A stretch of DNA of 64,000 bases from JANXLO01 sp038231295 (GCA_038231295.1 JBBRLP010000004.1:1-64000), one strand, 5' to 3'. Shown: positions 48,555 through 57,731, counted from the first letter of the stretch. Made by a program: numbers and translations. The notes: generated by a model not told the origin, from the sequence alone.

Positions 48555-50144
48555 TTGGAACTGCATGGCCTGAATATCATTGGCAATAACACCTCATCGG
48601 AGGGAACAGAGACGTTTACCGCCGTCAATCCGTCCGTCGGCGCGGCGCTGGAAACCGTATTTCACGTTGCGACCGAGTCGGAAGTAGACCGGGCTACGGA
48701 GCTGGCGGCGAATGCGTTCCCGATCTACCGGGGCCTGACGAACGAGGCACGAGCAGCGTTTCTCGACCGCATCGCCGAGGAGATCGTCGAACTTGGCGAA
48801 CCGCTGCTGGAACTCGCCAACCGCGAGACTGCTCTGCCGCTTGCCCGCCTGACCGGGGAGCGCGGGCGCACCGTCGGGCAGCTCAAGATGTTTGCCGCCC
48901 TGCTGCGGGAAGGCTCCTGGGTGGATGCTCGCATTGACCGCGCGCTGCCCGACCGTCAGCCACTCCCGCGCCCTGACTTGAGACGGATGCTGCTGCCGCT
49001 TGGCCCGGTCGCGGTCTTTGGGGCCAGCAACTTCCCGTTCGCCTTTTCGGTGGCGGGCGGGGATACGGCGTCTGCGCTGGCAGCAGGATGCCCGGTCGTT
49101 GTCAAGGCGCATCCGGCGCATCCCGGCACTTCGGAAGTGGTGGCACGGGCAGTGGAGCGGGCCGCTCTGGTGACGGGCATGCCGGAGGGCGTCTTCTCCA
49201 TGCTGCACGGGATGAAAGAGACCGGATTGGCACTGGTGCGGCATCCGAAGATCGAGGCGGTCGGGTTTACGGGGTCGCTCGGCGGGGGGCGTGCGCTCTT
49301 TGATGCCGCCGCCGCACGCCCGAAGCCGATTCCGGTCTACGCGGAGATGGGCAGCGTCAACCCGGTCTTTATTCTGCCCGGCGCCCTCGCGGAGCGCGGT
49401 GAGAAGATCGCGGAAGGGCTGGCAGTCTCCGCGACGATGGGGGTGGGGCAGTTCTGCACGAATCCCGGCGTGATCGTGGGACTTAAAAGCGTCGGGCTGT
49501 CCGCCTTCCTCCGCATCGTCGCGGAGCGCGTGAGCGCCTCCGCGCCTGGAACTATGCTCTACCCGAATATTCAGTACGCCTATCAGACAGGAACCGCACG
49601 GCTGCAAACGACGGAAGGCGTGGTGATGGAGACCACGCCCCAGACTCTCGCGGATTCGGCGCGGACGCAGGTCAATGCGGCCCTCTTCTCGACGGACGCC
49701 GTGCATTTCCTGAACTCGCATACACTGGCCGAAGAGGTCTTCGGCCCCTCATCCCTCGTTGTCGCCTGTGGGACGCCGGAAGAACTCGAAGCGATTGCCA
49801 ACAGCCTCGAAGGGCAGTTAACCGCCACCGTCCATGCCACTCCCGAAGACCTGAAACAGTATCGCGGCCTCGTTTCCATTCTGGAGACGAAAGTCGGCAG
49901 ACTGGTTTTCAATGGCTTCCCGACCGGTGTAGAGGTCACAAACGCCATGCAGCACGGTGGCCCCTATCCCGCTACCACCGACAGTCGCACGACCTCTGTC
50001 GGGCCAGCCGCTATCCTGCGCTTCGTCCGCCCGATCTCTTATCAGGACTGCCCGCCGGAACTTCTCCCCGCCGAACTACAGGACGGCAACCCGCGCAACC
50101 TCTGGAGACTGGTAGACAACAGTCTCACGAAAGAGACGCTATAG
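48555..50144 (+). CDS. 2-oxoglutarate semialdehyde (2,5-dioxovalerate) dehydrogenase
   Basis: A 529-residue NADP-type aldehyde dehydrogenase. The catalytic Cys is in GVGQFCTNPGVIVG and the Glu in YAEMGSVNPVFILPGAL, a pattern typical of the 2,5-dioxovalerate dehydrogenase branch; GAVAVFG-type cofactor loop is seen as PVAVFGASNFPFAF and VGFTGSLGGGRALF. It would oxidise 2-oxoglutarate semialdehyde to 2-oxoglutarate. Translation starts at TTG 48555 with AAGGAA about 8 nt upstream, 11 nt after the FAH gene. Last gene of the operon; a long repeat region follows. Confidence 0.88.
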   Translation: MELHGLNIIGNNTSSEGTETFTAVNPSVGAALETVFHVATESEVDRATELAANAFPIYRGLTNEARAAFLDRIAEEIVELGEPLLELANRETALPLARLTGERGRTVGQLKMFAALLREGSWVDARIDRALPDRQPLPRPDLRRMLLPLGPVAVFGASNFPFAFSVAGGDTASALAAGCPVVVKAHPAHPGTSEVVARAVERAALVTGMPEGVFSMLHGMKETGLALVRHPKIEAVGFTGSLGGGRALFDAAAARPKPIPVYAEMGSVNPVFILPGALAERGEKIAEGLAVSATMGVGQFCTNPGVIVGLKSVGLSAFLRIVAERVSASAPGTMLYPNIQYAYQTGTARLQTTEGVVMETTPQTLADSARTQVNAALFSTDAVHFLNSHTLAEEVFGPSSLVVACGTPEELEAIANSLEGQLTATVHATPEDLKQYRGLVSILETKVGRLVFNGFPTGVEVTNAMQHGGPYPATTDSRTTSVGPAAILRFVRPISYQDCPPELLPAELQDGNPRNLWRLVDNSLTKETL

Positions 50145-50181
50145 GGGCTGGAAACAGCGGTAGTGCCGGAGGTTTCCCGGC

Positions 50182-50260
50182 GGTTGAAAACCCTGTGAGT
50201 TTGGTCGGGGGTTGAAAACCCCCGTCATTAAAGTGCAAACGTCTTGCAGACGGAAATGCC
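50182..50260 (+). repeat. Left arm of an inverted-repeat region
   Basis: Two blocks lie here: GGTTGAAAACCCTGTGAGTTTGG (block B, to about 50206) and a 50-bp block A ending in CGTCTTGCAGACGGAAATGCC. Both recur in reverse orientation in the right arm at 50619-50723, block A with about two differences in 50. Each contains the GGTTGAAAACC motif, the complement of the GGTTTTCAACC units at 39.1-39.3 kb. Confidence 0.7.
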
Positions 50261-50271
50261 TTGTTGATTGG

Positions 50272-50525
50272 CAGGTTTCGGAGGGCGTTACCCGGCACAA
50301 GAACGTGTCCAATCTCACCGGAACAGGCGCTCCGACGTGAATGGGCTTCTGAAGATTGCGTCCGCAGGACGCCCGCACTTTCTTGCCGAGTACGTTTTTG
50401 TACCCGGCCCACCTGCCAGGTTTCGGAGGGCGTTGCCGGGAAGTGGTTCCTAAACCGATCCGGCCATTTTCACCCGACCCACCTGCCAGGGATTGGAGTG
50501 CGTGGCCTGGCACAGGAACGTGCCG
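50272..50525 (+). repeat. Three degenerate direct repeats
   Basis: A unit of about 35 bp, CAGGTTTCGGAGGGCGTT followed by a CCGG-rich end, occurs at about 50272-50306, 50418-50440 and 50488-50524 (the last as CAGGGATTGGAGTGCGTG). The first and third continue into GGCACA(A/G)GAACGTG. Two are preceded by CCCACCTGC. No reading frame here looks like protein. Confidence 0.5.
50358..50408 (+). repeat. Dispersed repeat C, copy 2
   Basis: GCGTCCGCAGGACGC followed by CCGCACTTTC and the palindromic GAGTACGTTTTTGTACCCGG. Same order and orientation as the copy at 39334-39384, with the loop base of the first palindrome and parts of the linker changed. Confidence 0.65.
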
Positions 50526-50618
50526 GGCTGGAAAAAGCGGTCGTCCTACGGACGAAGCGGTCGGAGGCGGATTATTGTCAGGTTGCCTAGAGGGGCAGAG
50601 CGATAATGAAGGGCGTGG

Positions 50619-50723
50619 GGCATTTCCGTCTGCAAGACGTTTGCTGTTTAATGACGGGGGTTTTCAACCCCCGGAACACCTACCAGGGTTGCCCCACCGG
50701 CCAAACTCACAGGGTTTTCAACC
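50619..50723 (-). repeat. Right arm of the inverted-repeat region upstream of fbp
   Basis: Block A' (about 50619-50668) is the reverse complement of the left block A; block B' (50701-50723) is an exact reverse complement of left block B. The two blocks are adjacent on the left but separated by about 32 bp here, so one arm has lost or gained sequence. The arm ends 50 nt before the fbp start and would overlap its promoter region. Confidence 0.7.
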
Positions 50724-50772
50724 CCCGACCCAACTGCCCAGGTTATGATCGCAGGATAAAGAGGAGCCTTCT

Positions 50773-52701
50773 ATGGACACGATAGCGTTACAGGCGCTTG
50801 CGGATAAGTTCCCGACGATTGGCAGAGCGCGAGCGGAGATCGCCGCGCTCCGTGCCAGTCTGCTCCTGCCGCGCCCGGTGGTGCAGGTGCTGAGTGATGT
50901 GCATGGGGAGTATCGGAAACTGCGCCATGTCGTGAACAATGTCTCCGGGCGTCTGCGTCCGCTAGTGGAGCGGCTTTTTGGGGAGCGGCTGACGGAGGCG
51001 GAGATCAACGACCTGCTCTCACTGCTCTACTATCCACAGGAGGCCATGCAGTATTTTGGTGTCTCGCAGTTCTCTCCGGAGCAGCGGGGCGAGTGGGCGT
51101 TGACGACCCTGCGGCGGCAGTTCGAGATAGTCCGTGCGCTGGCCGCGCCCTACCGTCGCCGCGAAGTGCTGCGGACGTTTCCCACTGAGCAGGATGAGCT
51201 ATTTCAGGAGTTGCTGGAGGAGCCGATCAGTGGCCGTCCCGCCGACTATCTGCCGACGCTGGTCGCCTCGCTCGCGGAACACGAAACGGCACGACAGACG
51301 ATTCGGGCGGCCTCTCATGTCGTGCGGAATCTGGCGGTTTCGGAGATCATCGTCGCGGGGGATATGGGAGATCGTGGGCCGCGCATTGACGGCGTACTCG
51401 ACTATCTCATGCGTCAGCCCGATGTCGCGTTCACCTGGGGTAATCACGACGCCTCCTGGATGGGCGCGTGTCTGGGTTCGGAAGCCTGCATCGCGACGGT
51501 ACTGCGCTTCTCTATCCGCTATGCCCGCCTGGAGCAGCTAGAAGAGGGATATGGCATTCCGCTTGCGCCACTGGAACGGCTGGCCCGCGAAGTCTACGCC
51601 GACGACCCAGTGGAGCATTTCGCCATCAAGGGAACCGGGCTGCGCGACGCCCTGCAGTTGGCCCGTATGCAGAAGGCGGCGGCAATTCTGGAGTTCAAGT
51701 GCATCGGGCAGGCGATCCAACGCCACCCGGAATGGAATCTCGAACATCGCAATCTGCTGCACCGGATAGACCTCCCCGCAGGCACCGTTACCATTGAGGG
51801 CGTGTCCTATCCGCTCGACGATACGCGCATTCCTACTCTCGATTCGGCCAATCCCTATGCGCTCTCCCCGCAGGAACAGGAGTGCATGACGCAGATTCGC
51901 GAGTCGTTCGTCCGCAGCCCGCGCCTCTGGGAGCAGATGACTTTCCTTGTCCGTCACGGAACGATGTATCTGCGCCGCGACGACTGCCTGATCTTCCACG
52001 CCTGTGTCCCGACGGACGCAGAGGGGGCCTATCTCACGCTGCCCATTGACGGCGTCGAGCAGAGTGGGCGTGCGCTCTTCGACGCCATTTCCACCCTTAT
52101 TCGCCGCGCTTTCCGGCAGGGGGCCGATCATGTCGGTCTGGATGCCGACTGGTTCTGGTATCTCTGGTCAGGCCCGCGCTCGCCACTCTTCGGCAAAGAC
52201 CGCATTGCGACCTTCGAGTCTTATTTCGTCGCCGACAAGCAGACGCAGGTCGAGACCAAAAACCCTTATTTCGAGCAGATTCATGACGCCGAGTTCTGTC
52301 GTCGTATCTTGCGGGAGTTCGAAGCCGACGAGAACGGGATGATTGTCAACGGCCACGTCCCCGTGAAGATCGCGCAGGGCGAACATCCGGTCAAGCGCGG
52401 CGGCAACGCCGTGACGATTGACGGCGCCTTCTCGGAAGCCTACGGCGACCGGGGCTACACGCTCCTGCTAACGCCCGAAGGTCTCACCCTCGCTGAACAC
52501 GCCCACTTCGACTCCATCGAACAGGTCCTCGTTTCCGGGGCCGATATGCTCCCCAAAACGGAGACGCTTCGCACCTACCCCAGAGCCAGACTCCTCGCCG
52601 ATACGGAAGACGGCGCGGAGATTCAGGAGAAAATCGCCCTTCTCGAATCCCTGATCCTCGCCTATCAAGAAGGCGAACTGCGGGAGTTCACCGCCCTGTG
52701 A
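50773..52701 (+). CDS. fbp: Class III fructose-1,6-bisphosphatase
   Basis: A 642-residue enzyme of the FBPase class III family known mainly from Firmicutes. The metallophosphatase motifs are VLSDVHGEYRKL, IIVAGDMGDRGPRID and FTWGNHDASWMGA; LLSLLYYPQEAMQYF and HLFWYLWSGPRSPLFGK-type WFWYLWSGPRSPLFGKDR are characteristic of the class. It converts fructose 1,6-bisphosphate to fructose 6-phosphate in gluconeogenesis, which suits a cell growing on amino acids. Length is normal. AAGAGGAG lies upstream of ATG 50773. The upstream 50145-50772 holds only repeats. Confidence 0.93.
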   Translation: MDTIALQALADKFPTIGRARAEIAALRASLLLPRPVVQVLSDVHGEYRKLRHVVNNVSGRLRPLVERLFGERLTEAEINDLLSLLYYPQEAMQYFGVSQFSPEQRGEWALTTLRRQFEIVRALAAPYRRREVLRTFPTEQDELFQELLEEPISGRPADYLPTLVASLAEHETARQTIRAASHVVRNLAVSEIIVAGDMGDRGPRIDGVLDYLMRQPDVAFTWGNHDASWMGACLGSEACIATVLRFSIRYARLEQLEEGYGIPLAPLERLAREVYADDPVEHFAIKGTGLRDALQLARMQKAAAILEFKCIGQAIQRHPEWNLEHRNLLHRIDLPAGTVTIEGVSYPLDDTRIPTLDSANPYALSPQEQECMTQIRESFVRSPRLWEQMTFLVRHGTMYLRRDDCLIFHACVPTDAEGAYLTLPIDGVEQSGRALFDAISTLIRRAFRQGADHVGLDADWFWYLWSGPRSPLFGKDRIATFESYFVADKQTQVETKNPYFEQIHDAEFCRRILREFEADENGMIVNGHVPVKIAQGEHPVKRGGNAVTIDGAFSEAYGDRGYTLLLTPEGLTLAEHAHFDSIEQVLVSGADMLPKTETLRTYPRARLLADTEDGAEIQEKIALLESLILAYQEGELREFTAL

Positions 52702-52777
52702 TTTCATCAACTGAGCATACTGACGATAAATTTATCCTGACGTAACCGGCGCTCTGTCAATCTAATCAGGAGAGACC

Positions 52778-53353
52778 ATGCGAAGACAAATTACCCGTAT
52801 ATACCAGCTTAAAATCGCGCTGCGACAGATTCGTCCCCAGATATGGCGGCGTGTACTGGTTCCCGCAGATATAGAACTGGACGCGCTGCACGCCGTCATT
52901 CAGTTGACGATGGGATGGACGGATTCGCACCTCCACTCCTTCGATTTCGGGGATCGTCAGTTCACGACGCCGTATGACGACAATGCGCTGGAGGAACTTC
53001 AGATGGAAGATGAAAACTCAGTCCATCTGTCGGAACTGATAGACGAGCCTAAGTCGGTTTTCGAATATACTTACGACTTCGGAGATGACTGGGTCCATGC
53101 CGTCACATTGGAGAAGATACTTCCCCCGTCTGCCGATACGGAATATCCGGTCTGTCTGGCAGGCAAGCGGGCGTGTCCGCCGGACGACTGCGGCGGCGCA
53201 TGGGGCTACGTCAATCTTCTGGAGGCTCTGCGCGACCCCGCGCACCCCGAACATAAAGAACTGAAATCCTGGGTAGGACGGAAGTTCGATTCGGAACTTT
53301 TCGATCTGGAGAAAGTCAACAAAGCGCTCAAGCGAATTCGCCGATGGGTCTGA
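52778..53353 (+). CDS. Plasmid pRiA4b ORF-3-like family protein
   Basis: A 191-residue protein. IYQLKIALRQIRPQIWRRVL, LHAVIQLTMGWTDSHLHSF and FEYTYDFGDDWVHAVTLEKI with CPPDDCGGAWGYVNLLEAL are the hallmarks of the pRiA4b ORF-3 family (IS1096 TnpR-like passenger). The family occurs on plasmids and chromosomes, and its function is not known; no transposase accompanies it here. It stands alone after fbp. A perfect 12-bp palindrome, GATAAATTTATC (52725-52736), lies 42 nt before the ATG and could be an operator. AGGAGAG is the ribosome site. Confidence 0.9.
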   Translation: MRRQITRIYQLKIALRQIRPQIWRRVLVPADIELDALHAVIQLTMGWTDSHLHSFDFGDRQFTTPYDDNALEELQMEDENSVHLSELIDEPKSVFEYTYDFGDDWVHAVTLEKILPPSADTEYPVCLAGKRACPPDDCGGAWGYVNLLEALRDPAHPEHKELKSWVGRKFDSELFDLEKVNKALKRIRRWV

Positions 53354-53368
53354 CACCTCATTCCGGCG

Positions 53369-55336
53369 CTACCGGGGTTTGAGGTATTTGTTGAACCAGT
53401 CGAGGTTCGTCTGCATTACTTTGAGCAGCATCTTCGGCTCGGTGGGGCCGTGCGGCTGGCGCGGCAGGACGACCATGCGAGTCTCCACGCCCTGACGGCG
53501 CAGCGCGTTGTAGAACTCGTAGCCCTGCGAGATGGGAACGCGCACATCAGAGTCACCGTGCTGTATTAGGGTGGGTGTCTTGACGCCTTTGACCTGGAAC
53601 ATCGCGCAGTGGTCGCGGTAGATGTCCAGGTCTTCCCATGACTCCGCGCCGAAGTAGTCGGGAATGAAACTCGGAATGTCCGCCGTGCCGTTGAAACTCA
53701 TCAGGTTCGTCACGCCTGCCCCGACCGAAGCCGCCTGGAAGCGGTGCGTCTGCGTGATGACCCAGGAGGTCATAAAGCCGCCGTAGCTCCAGCCCATAAC
53801 CCCCATGCGCTCCGGGTCCGCCACGCCGAGCGCGATCACATGGTCTACCCCCGCCATCAGGTCGCGATAGTCGCCACCGCCCCAGTCCTTCTGGTTCGCG
53901 TAGCGGAACTCTTTGCCGTAGCCGGACGAACCACGCGGATTGCACCGCAGTACGGCGTAGCCCTGCGCCGCGAATGAGGCCACCGGGTAGATATTGGGAT
54001 TGCCGGTGAATGCCTGCGAATAGACCCCTGCCGGGCCGCCGTGAATGACCAGCAGGAACGGAACCCGCTGTCCGGCCTCGTAGCCGACCGGGTAGGTGAG
54101 CAGACCTTCGATCTCGTGGCCTTCCGTGCTTTGCCAGCGTACGAGTTCTGTGCGGCCCAGGTTCGGAAAAGGCACGTCCGGCTTCACGGTGGGACTGCCG
54201 CTGACACTGCCCGCAGCAAATGCCTCCACGGAGGAGACACACGCTTTTGGAGGCTCGTTGGAGTTCTGATAGACGAAACCTAAATGGCGGTGCGAACGGT
54301 TCAGATGCAGCTCGGTGAAGAGGCCATTTCCGGCAGTCAGGGGCGAAATCTCGCCCGATTGCACGTTCATTGCATAGCCATGAAACTGCGTGCCTGTCGC
54401 CTCCGCGAAGTAGAGAACCCCGCTGTCCGCCGACCATCCGATCAGCAGCGGGGAGGCATTGGGAGTGGTGGGGAGTGCGCGTGGCGAGCCGCCTGCTGTC
54501 GGGAGTAGATGCAGGACGCTGCTGCCTGCCCAGCGCGGCGGATCGTCGCTGAGGGTGAAGACGATAGTTTTGCCGTCGGGCGAATAGAGCGGTTGTGAGG
54601 CGGTGGCGGTCGCTTCGTAGAGAGATTTGATGTCACCGGAGGCCGCGTCTACCGCTGCCAGGTTGGCGCTTGTCCAGTCGTCGGCCTTCGCCGTGAGCGT
54701 ATGCGAAATCACCAACGTCTGGCTGTCCGGGGACCAGTCGAAACTCACAACATTACGGGCGAACTCCGTCAGCAGTTTCGGTTCGCGCTTGCCGTGCGCG
54801 TCCTTCTCGACCGGGACGACATAGAGACGGCTGTATTTCAAATCTTCGTTCACCCAGAAGGCATCGTCTTTGCCCTTATCGCGCTTCTCTTCCTCCTCCG
54901 TCTTCACATCGCTCATTAAAAACCCGATTTGAGTGCCGTCCGGGGACCAGAGATAGGCGCCGACTTCTCCCTTGCCATCCGTCAATCGCTCCGCTTCACC
55001 GCCGGTGGCCCGCATCCGGTAGAGTTGGTTCTTCTCGCTGCGTTTCGAGGTGAAAGCCAGCCACTTGCCATCCGGCGACCACTGCGCGTCTCCCGAACTC
55101 TTTTCTGCGAAGGTCGCCTGATAGGAGCCGGTGCCGTCCGCATTTGCCAGCCATATCTGAGTCAGGTTCTCGCTCTTCTCCTCGGTCATCACCGGCTCGG
55201 TCAGGGTATAGGCGACTCGCAGCCCATCCGGCGCGACCCGCACCTGACTGACCCCCCGATACTGCAAGGAGAGTTCCGGCGTCCAGTGGGCCGTCTGCGC
55301 GTGAGGTTCCGTCTCGCTTGTTTCCGATGCTGTCAT
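53369..55336 (-). CDS. S9 family peptidase (prolyl oligopeptidase/acylaminoacyl-peptidase type)
   Basis: A 655-residue serine peptidase. The N-terminal two thirds are a WD40-like propeller (YRGVSQVRVAPDGLRVAYTL, AQWSPDGKWLAFTSKR, LWSPDGTQIGFLM). The alpha/beta-hydrolase domain begins near 410 with FLLVIHGGPAG; the catalytic Ser is in GVMGWSYGGFMTSW, Asp in IQHGDSDVRVPISQG and His in LPRQPHGPTEP. No signal peptide is seen, so it probably clears peptides in the cytoplasm. It is the last gene of a minus-strand run, separated from the upstream reductase gene by a hairpin. Confidence 0.92.
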   Translation of the reverse strand: MTASETSETEPHAQTAHWTPELSLQYRGVSQVRVAPDGLRVAYTLTEPVMTEEKSENLTQIWLANADGTGSYQATFAEKSSGDAQWSPDGKWLAFTSKRSEKNQLYRMRATGGEAERLTDGKGEVGAYLWSPDGTQIGFLMSDVKTEEEEKRDKGKDDAFWVNEDLKYSRLYVVPVEKDAHGKREPKLLTEFARNVVSFDWSPDSQTLVISHTLTAKADDWTSANLAAVDAASGDIKSLYEATATASQPLYSPDGKTIVFTLSDDPPRWAGSSVLHLLPTAGGSPRALPTTPNASPLLIGWSADSGVLYFAEATGTQFHGYAMNVQSGEISPLTAGNGLFTELHLNRSHRHLGFVYQNSNEPPKACVSSVEAFAAGSVSGSPTVKPDVPFPNLGRTELVRWQSTEGHEIEGLLTYPVGYEAGQRVPFLLVIHGGPAGVYSQAFTGNPNIYPVASFAAQGYAVLRCNPRGSSGYGKEFRYANQKDWGGGDYRDLMAGVDHVIALGVADPERMGVMGWSYGGFMTSWVITQTHRFQAASVGAGVTNLMSFNGTADIPSFIPDYFGAESWEDLDIYRDHCAMFQVKGVKTPTLIQHGDSDVRVPISQGYEFYNALRRQGVETRMVVLPRQPHGPTEPKMLLKVMQTNLDWFNKYLKPR

Positions 55337-55436
55337 CTCTGCATATTTCCTTCCGCAAATCTCGTGTCTGTCTCATCAGAAAGCCTATACGGGAAACAGT
55401 CTTGTGATTCCTGCCGGGGCATCCCAGACAACAGTT

Positions 55437-55473
55437 GGCCCGATGGTGACGAGTGAAGCGTCATCATCGGGCC
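55437..55473. terminator. Hairpin after the OYE-family gene
   Basis: GGCCCGATGGTGACG (55437-55451) pairs with CGTCATCATCGGGCC (55459-55473) over 15 bp with one G-T pair. It lies just beyond the stop of the minus-strand flavin reductase gene and before the S9 peptidase gene. Confidence 0.7.
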
Positions 55474-55494
55474 AGCGGCGTCCGTTGCTGCGTC

Positions 55495-56565
55495 TTAAAC
55501 CGCTGTCAGCGCGGGATAGTCGGTATACCCTTTTTCGCCGCCCATATACATCGTGTTACGGTCGGGGGTATTCAGTGGAGCGTTCTTTGCCAGACGTGCG
55601 GGCAGGTCGGGATTGGCGAGGAAGGGAACTCCGAACGCCACGAGATCGGCCAGACTGGAGGCTATCGCCGCGTCGCCCGTTTCGCGGGTATAGCCGCCGT
55701 TGACGATGAGCGGACGGCGGAAGACCTTCCGAATGGCGGGTGCGAGAGCGGGACCTTCCCCCTCTATTGGCTCGAAGAGGTGCAGGTAGGCCAGGCCGTA
55801 TTCGTTCAGTCCCTGTGCGGCCTGCGTGAAGGTCGTCATCGGATCGGAGTCGGACATATCGTTGAAGGGGCTGACCGGAGAGAACCGGACGCCCACTTTA
55901 CCGCCGCCCCAGACCGACGTGACGGCGCAGGTGATCTCGTTCAGGAAGCGAGCGCGATTCTCCACCGAACCGCCATACTCATCGGTGCGGTGATTGGAGC
56001 CGTCGCGCAGAAACTGATCTATGAGGTAGCCGTTCGCGGCGTGTACCTCCACTCCGTCAAAGCCTGCCTCTTTCGCAAGGGAGGCGCCATGCGCGTACTC
56101 CGCGACGACACCAGCGATCTCTTCGGTCTCCAGCGCTCGGGGAACGACAAACGGCTCCATGCCTTTGCCCGTAAACGTCTCGCCCTTCGCGGCTATGGCG
56201 GAGGGGGCGATTGGCTGTTTGCCCTCCATCAGCGTGGGGTGTGCGACGCGCCCGACGTGCCACAACTGAAGGAAGATGCGCCCGCCTGCCGCATGGACAG
56301 AATCCGTAACTCTGCGCCACCCCACGACCTGTTCTGGCGTGTGGATACCCGGCGTCCCCGGATAGGCGAGACTCAGCGGGGAGACCTGTGTCGCCTCCGA
56401 GATAATCAGCCCTGCGGAAGCCCGCTGCGCGTAGTAGGTAGCAGTCAGCTCGGTGGGAACACGGCCCTCTCCGGCGCGGTTGCGCGTCATGGGGGCCATC
56501 ACGATGCGGTTGGGCAGTTCATGGCCTGCCAGGTTAATGGGGGTAAACAGATTGGATGCGCTCAT
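55495..56565 (-). CDS. Old yellow enzyme-family ene-reductase (NemA-like)
   Basis: A 356-residue FMN-dependent alkene reductase. NRIVMAPMTRNRAGEGRVPT at the start, LWHVGRVAHP, FDGVEVHAANGYLIDQFLRD with the substrate-binding His/Asn pair, and RTDEYGGSVENRARFL are diagnostic. It reduces activated C=C bonds, for example in maleimides, enones or nitrate esters, using NAD(P)H. It lies with a quinone-oxidoreductase-like gene, an SDR gene and an Rrf2 regulator on the same strand, suggesting defence against reactive electrophiles. A hairpin follows. Confidence 0.93.
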   Translation of the reverse strand: MSASNLFTPINLAGHELPNRIVMAPMTRNRAGEGRVPTELTATYYAQRASAGLIISEATQVSPLSLAYPGTPGIHTPEQVVGWRRVTDSVHAAGGRIFLQLWHVGRVAHPTLMEGKQPIAPSAIAAKGETFTGKGMEPFVVPRALETEEIAGVVAEYAHGASLAKEAGFDGVEVHAANGYLIDQFLRDGSNHRTDEYGGSVENRARFLNEITCAVTSVWGGGKVGVRFSPVSPFNDMSDSDPMTTFTQAAQGLNEYGLAYLHLFEPIEGEGPALAPAIRKVFRRPLIVNGGYTRETGDAAIASSLADLVAFGVPFLANPDLPARLAKNAPLNTPDRNTMYMGGEKGYTDYPALTAV

Positions 56566-56701
56566 TACTTTCTCTCTTTCGTAGGTCTTTCCTGCCAGCC
56601 TTCCATGCGCTCAGGACACCCGTTCGCATGAAAATGCCTGCTCCCCTGAATTGGGGGTGGGGGCGGCTATTTTCCCATTGGCAGGGGACAGGAAGACGTT
56701 T

Positions 56702-57652
56702 CTAATCGCCGATGTGCAGTACGGCTTTGCCGGGATAAGTGCGTTCCATCAACTGCTGGGCGACCTCTGCGATCCTCTCCCAGGACTCTTCGATGGCGAT
56801 ACGCGGCTTGAGTTTGCCCTGCGCGATCAGATCAGCGAGGCGGCGCAGGCCGAGTGGTGCGGGTTCGACGGTTCGCAGTTCGTCGAAGAGAATCATGCCG
56901 TAAAGGGAGACCAGGCCCGTGTTGTAAAACTTCTGCGCGTCGAAGGTGACCGTGTTCCCCGCCGACGTGCCGAAGGAGACCACGACGCTGTTCTCATCCA
57001 GCATCGAAAGCGCGTCCGCCAGTACCTGCCCGCCGACCGACTCGATGACGAGCGCGAACGGCCCGTACTGCTTCGCATCGGAGAGGTCTTCCCCGACCGC
57101 TACGAAGTCTGCGCCGGACTCCTGTGCGAGCGCGATCTGCTCAGGTCGCCGCACACTCGCCACGACCTTCGCGCCGACCAGTCGCGCCAACTGAAGGGCA
57201 TAGTCGCCGACGCCGCCCGTCGCTCCCGTCACCAGCACTTTGCGCTCCAGCAGAAAGCCGCCTTTCCAGAGGGCGTGCATGGCGGTCAATCCCGCGACAG
57301 GTATCGTGGCAGCCTGTGCGAAGGAGATTCCTTCCGGCAGTTCCGCCACCTGATTCGTCGGGAGTGCGATCTGTTCGGCCCAACCCCCGGAACGCATCAG
57401 CCCGACGACCCGCGCTCCCGCTTTTGGCCCGGAGCCATCTGCCGCTGCCGTAAGCACCGTGCCTGCCACATCCCAGCCCGGACGCGGTACCTGGTCATTC
57501 GCCATCGCCCGGCGCACCTCGCCCCGATTCAGAGAGATGGCGGCCACGCGGACGAGCGCCTCGTTTGCCGCCGGTCGCGGCGCGTCTAGGGATTGGATCG
57601 CCAGTCGTCCCGGAACATTCGGGGACAAAACCACAGCGCGAATAGACTCCAT
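56702..57652 (-). CDS. Zinc-independent alcohol dehydrogenase/quinone oxidoreductase (MDR family)
   Basis: A 316-residue medium-chain reductase. RPGWDVAGTVLTAAADGSG and LPEGISFAQAATIPVAGLTA are family landmarks; the NADPH site is VLVTGATGGVGDYALQLARL. The structural and catalytic zinc ligands are absent, as in quinone oxidoreductases. It likely reduces quinones or enones. ATG 57652 has AAGGAG 8 nt upstream; the longer open frame to 57889 runs back into the SDR gene and is rejected. The gap before it contains an 11-bp hairpin. Confidence 0.9.
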   Translation of the reverse strand: MESIRAVVLSPNVPGRLAIQSLDAPRPAANEALVRVAAISLNRGEVRRAMANDQVPRPGWDVAGTVLTAAADGSGPKAGARVVGLMRSGGWAEQIALPTNQVAELPEGISFAQAATIPVAGLTAMHALWKGGFLLERKVLVTGATGGVGDYALQLARLVGAKVVASVRRPEQIALAQESGADFVAVGEDLSDAKQYGPFALVIESVGGQVLADALSMLDENSVVVSFGTSAGNTVTFDAQKFYNTGLVSLYGMILFDELRTVEPAPLGLRRLADLIAQGKLKPRIAIEESWERIAEVAQQLMERTYPGKAVLHIGD

Positions 57653-57672
57653 GTGGATTCTCCTTATGAGTC

Positions 57673-57709
57673 GGGAAGAGCGCACCAGCACACGAAGGGC
57701 GCTCTTCCC
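57673..57709. terminator. Hairpin between the SDR and quinone-oxidoreductase genes
   Basis: GGGAAGAGCGC (57673-57683) and GCGCTCTTCCC (57699-57709) form an 11-bp stem with a 15-nt loop. There is no T run on the minus strand, so it may only weaken read-through or stabilise an mRNA end between the two genes. Confidence 0.45.
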
Positions 57710-57731
57710 TGTAATGATGGCGGAATCGTCT

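Noticed and set aside
50145..50772. Possible CRISPR array in the repeat-rich region
   Set aside because: Repeats are degenerate, partly inverted and irregularly spaced, with no constant spacer length and no cas genes.
52778..53353. Mobile element passenger
   Set aside because: The family has an IS1096 link by name, but no transposase or inverted ends flank this gene.
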